Assembly (NCBI RefSeq): GCF_022965805.1
Contig: NC_133109.1
Coordinates: 387,001-451,000 of the forward strand
DNA: 64,000 bases
Direction: 5' to 3'
Origin: Primulina eburnea
Taxonomy: Eukaryota; Streptophyta; Magnoliopsida; Lamiales; Gesneriaceae
Under the pieces are notes generated by a model. That model was not told the origin of the DNA, made no database searches, and saw only the letters and a list, made by a program, of their open reading frames with translations. The stretch's first letter is position 1, and each line of letters begins with the position of its first letter. Positions 55,479 to 64,000 of the stretch are shown here, in pieces. A program made the position numbers and the translations under genes.

Positions 55479-58052
55479 GAAATCAGTAAAATTGCGAAGT
55501 GCATAGCGTAATAATTGAGATGGGAATACCAAACAATTTTGGCAATCATAGAGATTAAGATGGATAGCAAATTATATTTATCAGATATAAGAATAATTTT
55601 CGTTGGGCTGGTAACTAGTGTTGCAAGCTGTTGGAGCTGCTAGTAAGGTGTAAGCGGCTGTATCAAACTAAAATAATTAATACATAGGAACATATGCTCC
55701 TCGAGTTATTCAACCTCGATTTATCTGTGTTAAATAATATTATTTCTTATAAATATTTATTTTATTACTATTTAAGGGCGTTGTTACTACATTCAACCCA
55801 AGTTCGACTGATTCATGATGAAGTCAAGTATTTTATGCTCAAGTATGGACCTTGTCAAGCTAAGCAACTTGACCCAAGTTCGGTGCCATTTGAATGCTAA
55901 TCAAGCCCAACCTAGCTTAATTACAACCTTATTAGCCAAAAAGAAAGAAAGAGCAGCAAGACTTCTCCAAAATAGTGTTTCATCTTGAATTTCAGAAATC
56001 AATTTTTAAAGATTAAAGGATGGATAGAGAAGCAAGAAAATTCACGACTAAAAGGAACTTCAAATCAGACAAACTTCTTATTTAGGTACTCGGCAGATAC
56101 GAGTAGTCTCGATCAACTTGTGTGTCGTTCTAAAACTACTTCCAAGTTCCAAGCAAGGCAAAACATGTTATGATAGACATGGCACGTGTGATAGAAATCA
56201 CACTTCCAAGTTCCAAAAACCTAGGAAAACAAGTTAGGATCGATTATGTATAATCAAAAGCCTTGAAATGTAAAAAGGATGTAACAAAACATGAGTGCAA
56301 CTAATTGATCTGGAACAGCACTGATAATGCCATTAAGAAGCACTTTAAGTTCATCAAAACATAACACAACAGGCATGAAAGACATGAAAATTTTGAAGGG
56401 AGAGAAAAAGGCATGGTAGGAGGGCATTGAAGATAGAAAAGGAAGAAAAGGAAAGAACAACAATAAGGGATTAACCACAGGTATTTCTCCACATCTGATA
56501 GATTCTCCGCTTTATCCTTTAGTCTAGGTGCATCCCCGTCAGCAACAACTAACTTCCAGACTGAAAATCCTAAGATACATCGCAACCAGTGAAAAGTAAA
56601 AGCACCTAGAGGATTCCACGACGATAGTTATGTCTGATCAATGAAAAAGTAAATGAGAACCCCATGTCCTGACAGATATTATCTGCTCTAAGTGTTGCAG
56701 CATAGAACCACACTCTCAGTTTTCTAAAATGCATCTCTGTCCCACTCTAGATTCAACTATATCAGTATAATAGTGTCATTTTCAGAATAAAACCCTTTTT
56801 CCAATGAAAATAACACCCAACTACATACAAGATACAATGAAATAATAAGAGTGAGTAGGTAAAAGAACGACCAAAACCACATTACAACATTCTTCGTATA
56901 AATTCTCAGACAGCACGGCCAGGCATTTCTTGAACTGTGAATCCGACAATTCGCATTATCGAAGAACATCAAACAGACAGAGTCTTCCCAACTGATGCAT
57001 ATCATCATGCGAAAGTAATAGCAGAAGAATATTTAGTTCAAAACGTCAAGGTATAAGCACATAATTTCTCTGTATATAACATGCCAAAATGGATTTAAGC
57101 AAATGACTGAACCTTAGTTTAGTCTATAAAACTGAATACACGCGCTCACTTCATCGATGAGACGTCCAATGCCAATGGTCCAAGGAATCCACTAGAGATA
57201 TTGTATCCAAAGCCATATTAAGTGGTTTGGAGGTTAGATCATGGGGAATCAAACAATACGCACCTCATATCTTCGGACAAAATCTCAGAAACAGATTTCA
57301 TATACTGCCATGCTTAGTGCAGCGAGTGCTTGTAAGCTGACATGAATGATCGTTCTACATCAACACCACTGACACGCGCACGTGTCTTTATTTCTGTAAA
57401 CAAGATTGCTGGCCATGCACTCGCTTTAATTTTATAAACAAGATATCTCACCCTGGCTCACATGCGATTCAACAAAATGTCCTTTTTCCTCAATCTTGGA
57501 GGTGCTGTTGAATCCCGAGTTAACAAGTCAGGAGTCAATCTAAGAGATAACTTTAATATCTACATAGCAATAGAGAACCACAAAGACATGAACTTTCTGC
57601 AGTAGAAGGCTAGATCAAGCGAAACATAAAGTATCTTTGATCCTTTGAGGCTACACCAGGCTCCAAATGCAAGAATATAAGCTTAAGATACCACCGAGTA
57701 CGGTACGGTAGCATAAAAAAATTGTTAGTGACAAAATATAACTTCTTGACATCAAGGAAGTGAACATTCATGGAACTCAAATCCAGCTCTGGTTCACAAT
57801 AATGGCTCCTTATTTCGGAAATAATGAAAAAGATATACATGTTTGCACAGAAATAGCAATTATTTCGATTCTATGGCAAAGGCCATATCATACTACACCT
57901 TTTTTCCCAAACATGATCAATTTAATTTCACCCAATTACCATGATCAAGACCGAAAGAAGAAGGAAAAAAAAGGAGAAACATAAATTACAACAAAGGGAG
58001 ACTCAGTACTATTATTACTCCTTGGCCACCTTTCAAAATTTCTTCCGATCAA
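55479..58052. other. Intergenic region between YSL and S40 genes
   Basis: 3' flanks of both genes lie here. A minus-strand piece at 56585-56480 (KLVVADGDAPRLKDKAENLS then DVEKYLW) looks exon-like but is isolated, and I cannot name it. No transposon ends were recognised. Confidence 0.4.
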
Positions 58053-58601
58053 TCAATCAATGAAACCTGTTTTCCGGAACACCGCATTTCGAACGCGGCG
58101 TAAGTCCCTTCCCTTCAGCGTCCTCCCCACGCCTTCGAAAACCGAGAAAGTCACGTGCGATCGCGCCACGATCACGTGAGGCGGCACCATTTTCTCATCT
58201 TCCTCATCCTCCACCTCATCTAACCTCTTCAGATAACCATCACCGTCATTAATTTCATCAAAGTTGTCGTGAAACTGCTTCGGCCAGACAGGGATATTAA
58301 CCGGAGCCGACTGGTGGAATTTCACCTGAATATTCTCCGACCTCGGCGACGCTGGGATTATCTTCGATTGGCTGCTGACAAGGCGGCGATGGTCGTTGCC
58401 CAGCACGGCCGAAAGACCGGATTGAGGAGTACTAAAGCGATTGTGGCGGCGGCCATCGTGCATGAACGGCGGAGAAGGGGAGGTTGAATCGGGGGACGAG
58501 AGGAAGGACCAAACGACGTCACTTTCATAAAGCTCGAGCGGAGGTTGTTGGAGGAAGTCGCCGGAGGATGAGCGGGTGGCGCCGGCGATCAACTCCACCA
58601 T
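58053..58601 (-). CDS. S40 / DUF584 senescence-regulator family protein
   Basis: A single-exon gene of 182 codons. I take the ATG at 58601, in context AAACCATGG; the longer frame to 58616 begins with TTG and is not a plant start. The protein opens MVELIAGATRSSSGDFLQQP, then LYESDVVWSFLSSP (the ESDV-F-S block of the family), IPASP, KFHQSAPVNIPVWPK, an acidic stretch of about 30 residues, and the diagnostic C-terminus MVPPHVIVARS...SVFEGVGRTLKGRDL and RRVRNAVFRKTGFID. Members such as Arabidopsis S40-3 are small nuclear proteins induced in senescence and stress. Coding region, start and end all appear intact and GC-richer than the surroundings. This is the best-preserved host gene in the window. 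Confidence 0.95.
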   Translation of the reverse strand: MVELIAGATRSSSGDFLQQPPLELYESDVVWSFLSSPDSTSPSPPFMHDGRRHNRFSTPQSGLSAVLGNDHRRLVSSQSKIIPASPRSENIQVKFHQSAPVNIPVWPKQFHDNFDEINDGDGYLKRLDEVEDEEDEKMVPPHVIVARSHVTFSVFEGVGRTLKGRDLRRVRNAVFRKTGFID

Positions 58602-58649
58602 GGTTTCCACCAGCAATATATGGATGAAAATTCTATATTATTATACACA

Positions 58650-58655
58650 TTTATA
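58650..58655 (-). promoter_or_regulatory. TATA box of the S40 gene
   Basis: Minus-strand CCTCTATAAATGTG, about 50 bp upstream of the chosen ATG, which leaves a leader of about 20 bases and argues for 58601 over 58616 as start. Confidence 0.65.
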
Positions 58656-58966
58656 GAGGAGAGGAGATGGGTGGAGTGGAGTGGGGCAGGTGGAGGTGGT
58701 GTGGAGCTAACGCCTGATTGGAAGATGCCCATTACCAAGACCACACGATTCTAAAAAAATAAACATCAAATTTTTAGCTCGGGACGAGACGAGGACGGAT
58801 TTATTACAATTGATCATCGTTTTATATTCGAAATTTTATATCAGATGAATTATATGCCGTCAATCATTTTTTTTATTTAAATCATCTAATATTTAAAATT
58901 TCGTTTCAGATGAACTATAAAAGATCGATTATGTTTTGTTTTTCAAAAACAAAAACAAAAACTTGT

Positions 58967-59125
58967 GTAAGACGGTTTCATGGATCGTATTTTGTGTGAC
59001 AGATATCTTATTTGGGTCATCCATAAAAAGTATATTTTTTATGTTAAAAGTATTATTTTTTATTGTGAATATCGATAGAGTTGACTCGTCTCACAAATAA
59101 AGATTCGTGAGATCATCTCACAAGA
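58967..59125 (+). repeat. Dispersed GTGAGAC-type repeat, right copy
   Basis: Contains 'atcttatttgggtcatcc', 'tattttttattgtgaatatc' and 'gttgactcgtctcaca', and ends 'gtgagatcatctcacaag'. The copy at 34262 shares the first three blocks. Partial mirror symmetry of the ends (gtgtaagacggtttca / tgagatcatctcac) suggests an old MITE. Confidence 0.7.
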
Positions 59126-59823
59126 TACCTATACAAAAAGAAAATGATACTTCTAATTTTTAAAGAAAAAAAAACTTAACAAAGAAATAAACAAAAAATA
59201 GAGTCAAAGTGTCCCAATTTTTAACAATTTCTTTTTTTTATATTAATTATTTTTAACTCATTATTATAAATATACTTTGTTCACTGTTTTGATAGTTTGT
59301 ATTTATCATAGTTTTTATAATACTATAAATAATAAATTCATATATTTTCGTACTTTTTAAATTTATTTGTTGATATATTTTTTTGAAGGTATTATTTGTT
59401 TATATTTCACTTAAAAAAAACAAAAATTAATGTTCCATATTTCAAATGTCACATTCAAGCCGTTCTATTTGTTATTATTATTTTGAGTTGTTTGTTATTT
59501 GATAATTTAGTAATATCTTATAGAGAAGGATAAACTTATTTTGCTATTTATAATGGTTGGAATTACAATACACGTAAACTGAAAAATAATACAAATTTTT
59601 TTTGAACAAAAATGAAGATGTTGAATTATTTCTTCATCTTTCTTATGTCGTGATAAATAGAAGTCTTGGTGGATTATTCCAGATTTCAAACTTGTCAATT
59701 GCATTGTCAGTTGTGGCCGACATAATCTTTTATTTGGTCTACCAGTAGTTAGTGATATGTAATGTTGTGGTGGTTGAGTGGTTCATCTTTACTAATGGAG
59801 TGGGTTGGATCATATTTACGGAT
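59126..59823. other. AT-rich spacer
   Basis: No genes or element ends; long A/T runs. Confidence 0.5.
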
Positions 59824-62714
59824 TGTAGAACCCGTAAATTGGACTGCGTATAAGCCATGCATAATTCTAGTATTTAAAATTAAAATGGTTTTTTTATTGC
59901 ATGAGTATTTAAATTCTTTACTTGAAATTTATTTATTTTACGCAGTAGTTTAATTGTTACCTTTTCAATTAACTAAGTGAGGCCGGACTGGAGATGGAGT
60001 ATTGAGACAAGCTAATAAAGACTCATTTAAGAAGTGGTATTTTAGCATGTTTATTTCATTAATTTATATTTGATTACTTTTATGCATTTTATGCATAATT
60101 CATGCATTATAGGATTTAATTCGTGAAATTTTAGAAGTTCATGCATTAGGATTTCTAGGTGCATTTCACGTTCGAACGAGGATCGGAGAATTTTCAAGTA
60201 AATTATTTTATTACACGAGTTATTTTTATAAATTAATTAAAAATATTTTTAGAGTATTTTTCAAAAATGGGAATTTTTGAGTATTTTTACCCGTAAGATT
60301 TTATTTTTAATCGGTACGCAAATTTTATCGAATAGGGGAACTTTTTAAGGGTTCGGCTGATATTTTCAAAGTCTTTCCAACTCGAAATATTTTTCGAGAG
60401 TGCGTTTTTATTTAATGAGTCTACTTTTAAGCATATTGGGCTTAATTAGCTTTTAAACCTTTAATTGTTATTTTAAAGCTCATTACCTATTTCTTATCTA
60501 TTTAATTATTACCTAAAGCACCATTTACCCTAAACCTAAAGTCATTAGCCGTCATCCCTTTCAGAACCTCTCACCCTCAATTTCAGAAATCTGCAGCTCA
60601 AGGAAAAACCTTCGGTCAAGCTCTATTCTTGAAGGAAAAGTTGTCTCTGGCATTCGTTCTTCGATCCTCTCGCGCAAATACATCTAAGGCACGCATCGTA
60701 TCATCATTCATGCATCATACACGATATATACATGCTGTTATGTGAGTATTTGTTTTGTGAAACTCTCGATCCAAGTATGTGCATGGTTGGTTTTGGTTTT
60801 TGCATGTATCTTTACACTCCATGCTTTGAAACTCACGTTTTTCTAAATTCGGTGCAAGGGGCTGCGATCCTTGTGTGGTTAAGAGTTTCTGGTGTGTCGA
60901 GATGTTTGGCTTGGGGTTTAGTTGAGTGGTTGAACGCTGCTAACGAGTGGTCGAGTAGAGGGATTTCTGGGAGGGAGGCCCGGTTAGTGCATATATGGAG
61001 GTAGGGGCGGAGTCGATGGCTTGAAGACCGATCCGAGGTCTGAACCAGGTTACATGGGGTCTGAACCGTGGCTGTGGAAAGGTCTGAAGGCTGCTGGTAC
61101 ACCCTGGTATGGTTTAAAGTTTGTAAGGAGCATGAACCGAGGGTGGCCCATTTTAGTGTGGGGCGATCATGAGTGAAAGGGTTGGTGCATGGGGGTGTTT
61201 GCGTGGGTTGTTTGCATCCAGGAGGGAGCCTAGATTAGTCGAGATGTGATTGGTTGAGGGCTGGTTCGGTGGAGGAGGGTTGGCATGAATTTGGAGAGGT
61301 GAGCAAATGGTAGACGTGGCTTGTGGAGAGAGATTAGTGTCAAATGATGTGCTGGAGTTCCAGCCGTGGGTTTATGAGGATGAGGTGATAATTTTAGGAT
61401 CTTTTAAAAGTTTGTAAGGTGGGTTCAAAAGTTGGAAAATATTTAGTTGTGTTTCGAGTCGATTCGGATTAAAACCGGGACCCCGGTCCAAGTTTTAAAA
61501 CCAATCGTTTAAGTTCTGATTTTGGCTCGAGTTTACGTCTAGGAATATTTTTAAAAATGTTTTGGGACATATTAAGGAGTTTGGTAAGCTTCGGGTCAAT
61601 TTTAGAGGTCCAGGGGTAAAATGGTAATTTTTGGGTTCCCAGGGGCAAAATGGTCATTTTGAACCCGAGGTGAGATTTTAGTCCTAGCAGCGCCTCGAGC
61701 ACAAATCATGATATTTTTAAATGTTCATGCATCACGTTTACGAATTTTTTTTTATGCTATTATAATAATTATGGTGCATGCTTAATTTAAAGGAATTTAA
61801 GTGAGGAAGTGAAGAGCACTCCGTCTCCGCCGCGCCGCGTCGTTAATTTGTTTGTTTTCAGTCAAAACAAACCAAGGCATGTTTATATCTTCTTTTGCTC
61901 TTCAATCAAGTCATATAGGTATTTTTAAATATCGCAAGTACATGATTTTAATGCAAGAAAATCGAAGTTGTTCATATTTAATTATGTGATTTAATTATAT
62001 TACGTGCAAATACAAATTTTGAGATTTATGCGATATGGCTTGTGGTCACGTTACTATCAGTATTAAATCCGGTCCCCAGTATCGGTCCGGTCACCAGTTA
62101 CCGGTTAGTTCAGTTGTTTCACCCAGTACTGTGGCAGTAGTCTGATCAGACGCAAATCCGATCCCCAGTATCGGTCCGGTCCCCAGTATCGGTCAGCTCA
62201 GTTCAGTTCAGGGACCACTTGCATAGATCATAATCTCACCAGAAAATTTTTACATGCTATTTCAGTACAGGGCTCCAAGGAGCAAACATTTTTACCATGA
62301 TTTTCAGTTCAGTTATGCACGTATTATAATTGCTCAGAACATGATATTTTATCCCATGCAAATTTTAATGTAGTATTTACTTGCTATTTACGATATATGC
62401 ATGTTGAGTCTTTAGACTCACTAGACTTGATTGTTGTAGTTACTGATGATGTTGGGACCGAGGGCGCGGACCAGTGAGCTAGCTTGGGTCGGCAGTAGTG
62501 GCACCCGAGGACCTCAGTTTCAGCATTTGCAAACTTTTTATCGCTTGTTGAATTATTTTAAATTGTTACTTTGCAAATATTTACTTCCGCTGCTATTTTT
62601 AAACATTAAATATTATTTAACAGTTTATTTTATGAAGTTGATACTCCATTTAGTTTAAAAGAAAAATTTTAATTTTTCCGCAAATTTTCAAGCACGAATT
62701 TTCGGGCCTTTACA
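59824..62714 (+). mobile_element. Gypsy-type solo LTR
   Basis: Starts TGTAGAACCCGTAAATTGGA and ends GGGCCTTTACA, 2.89 kb, clearly related to the LTR at 6196 (shared 'tataagccatgcataattct', 'gtgaggccgga', 'gggtcggcagtagtggcacc', 'ttttcgggcct') but well diverged. Contains repeated GGTCCCCAGTATCGG phrases at 62070-62190, the counterpart of the tandem array in the younger LTR. No PBS or internal region follows, so it is solo. Flanks CGGAT and TATCT do not match. Confidence 0.85.
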
Positions 62715-63469
62715 TATCTTCTCTACCTTTGTCGAAGAATCTTTTACTTTTGTACTTGGATTTGTCTCTGCAATATGTTTTCGGTCAGATCTGAGTCGAA
62801 AACCGTTCCCGAATTTTGGCTCCTTTTGGTTTGAGCATTTTGGGCAGATTCCTTCTTATCATCTTCTCACATCAGCCATATTGCAAAATTTTCAACGAGT
62901 TTCTTTACTCACTGGTAACTTGTTGTTCAACATAAGATTTCTTTTCTTTTCTTTTCAAATTTTTTTTCTTTTAATCTTGTAGTTTTTCCTGTCATGATAT
63001 TTAACAGAAAAGATTCATTTACAAAATTTTGATAAAACTTAAATGAAGATTTTATTTTGTCTATCTCTGTGACATAGACTCATAATCCTCATGCTCGTTT
63101 AGTAGAGATGTAGTCTTCACTGAGTGATGAAACAAGAGGTGTTCATCATCTAAATGACCCTTAATGAACTTTTGAATGCTCATGTATGTTCTTCTCAACT
63201 TGATGAAGTGAAAGGCTTCAGTGATCCTTTTACGGCTGGTTCTAGTGTTGCGCTAAAAAAATAAAGCTCCCGAATATCTCCAGAATATCTCCTCTTGACA
63301 AATAGTCATTATTTGTCCATGTTTAATGAACAACTTCCAGTATCTATTATGGTAGTGCTGAGTTTTCTGAGGAGCTGTGTGATGTAATATAAACTAAGGC
63401 AAGAGCCTCACATTCATATAATACTTTTAACTCTTTGGGATAGGAATCTGGTTTTATCCATCATGTGTA
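62715..63469. other. Unassigned region next to caulimovirid fragment
   Basis: No frame recognised. It may include further decayed viral sequence downstream of the RNase H part, but no motif supports that. Confidence 0.35.
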
Positions 63470-64000
63470 TTATCGACTTTTAAGGTAAATTTCTTTGTAA
63501 ATAAAAATAATAATAATTTTTCAAAATTATTTTTTGCTGCATAAAATTCATTTTCGTTAATATGATATCGTATGGCTTTCGCATATGAGAATATCCAACA
63601 ACAATATCTACATGGTTGTTTTCCATCTGGTGTTAACTTTGTAGGAACTTATGCCCCTCAATGATAATTGTCATATGTATATAATGTCAGATCATCTTCA
63701 TCTTGATAAATAAACATTTTTGGAAAATTTTTACAAATCTCTTTTAGTTAGCTAATTTCATTTGTGTGATCTTCTGTCCATATAAATTTTGCATCTTTTT
63801 TCAGTAATGAACTATATAATTTTCTGTGTTTTTCTAGGTTCTTAATTACCATTCCAGCAAAGTTAACGACCACTTTGAAGTTTTTTTTATTTTTTAGTTG
63901 ATCTGGAAATTTTTGCACATTTTTCACTGTATATTTTTGCAGAATTATTTCCGACTAATCTATTTATATTCTAAGGAATTCAATCTTCTTTGAAGCAAGA
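63470..64000 (-). pseudogene. Endogenous caulimovirid reverse transcriptase / RNase H fragment, decayed
   Basis: On the minus strand from the window edge, the frame has features of the end of the reverse transcriptase of plant pararetroviruses: short matches such as KFPDQLKNKKNF, then VVNFAG with the usual G-NF--I block shortened, KDAKFIWTEDHT and LTLYTYDNYH. A stop and a frame change follow at about 63660, then an RNase H-like part (NENEFYAAKN, FTKKFTLKVDNT). There are several stops and losses, so it cannot be functional. It runs off the window. Caulimovirid origin is favoured over gypsy by the spacing and by the KKFTLKVDNT block, but it is not certain. Confidence 0.65.

Noticed and set aside
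56480..56585. Minus-strand exon-like piece KLVVADGDAPRLKDKAENLS
   Set aside because: Isolated, no family, no convincing splice partners. Mentioned but not called a gene.
58602..58616. Longer S40 start five codons upstream
   Set aside because: That codon is TTG. The ATG at 58601 has a strong context and fits the TATA box distance.
59819..62719. Target duplication for the 59.8 kb solo LTR
   Set aside because: CGGAT and TATCT do not match. Either it formed by recombination between different insertions or the flanks have changed.

Overview
The window is plant nuclear DNA from a eudicot. It is AT-rich and dominated by retrotransposon and DNA-transposon sequence, with GT-AG introns, TATA boxes and plant-only gene families (YSL metal-nicotianamine transporter, S40 senescence regulator, PPR, UDP-arabinopyranose mutase, polygalacturonase). 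The repeat styles make me suspect an asterid of the Lamiales type, but that is inference. No bacterial, organellar or CRISPR features were found.

Layout. 0.9-2.9 kb: a hAT-type element with an 8-bp target duplication that carries a CACTA relic. 3.2-5.2 kb: a broken PPR gene, followed by a copia fragment. 6.2-14.5 kb: a very young non-autonomous gypsy-type retrotransposon with 3180-bp LTRs, 5-bp target duplications, PBS and PPT but no proteins, nested in an older LTR. 14.6-20.5 kb: transposon debris, a possible 33-codon gene and a PIF/Harbinger MITE. 22.8-25.6 kb: two convergent genes (polygalacturonase and UDP-arabinopyranose mutase) that both lack their 3' parts. 26.3-31.2 kb: an inverted duplication and several copies of an unrecognised short-protein family. 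31.4-35.3 kb: CACTA-type ends with GCGACGGTTT subterminal arrays.

35.7-44.6 kb: an old copia element split inside its RNase H domain by a gypsy solo LTR, which is itself split by a deleted hAT element carrying transposase fragments. 45.3-51.5 kb: a younger, nearly complete copia element with a few nonsense codons. 52.1-55.5 kb: a seven-coding-exon YSL transporter gene with one GC-AG intron and a one-base frameshift near the end. 58.05-58.60 kb: an intact, intron-less S40/DUF584 gene on the minus strand. 59.8-62.7 kb: another gypsy solo LTR. 63.5 kb to the edge: a decayed caulimovirid reverse transcriptase/RNase H fragment.

Only the S40 gene looks fully intact; YSL would be functional if the frameshift is an assembly error. 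The other host genes seen are fragments or pseudogenes. The most unusual items are the paired truncation of two convergent genes, a 70-bp perfect palindrome in an intron, the very young protein-less retrotransposon, the triple-nested insertion at 36-40 kb, and the short membrane-peptide family around 16.8-31.2 kb. Many reading frames in this window start at TTG rather than ATG, so I chose starts from the DNA itself.
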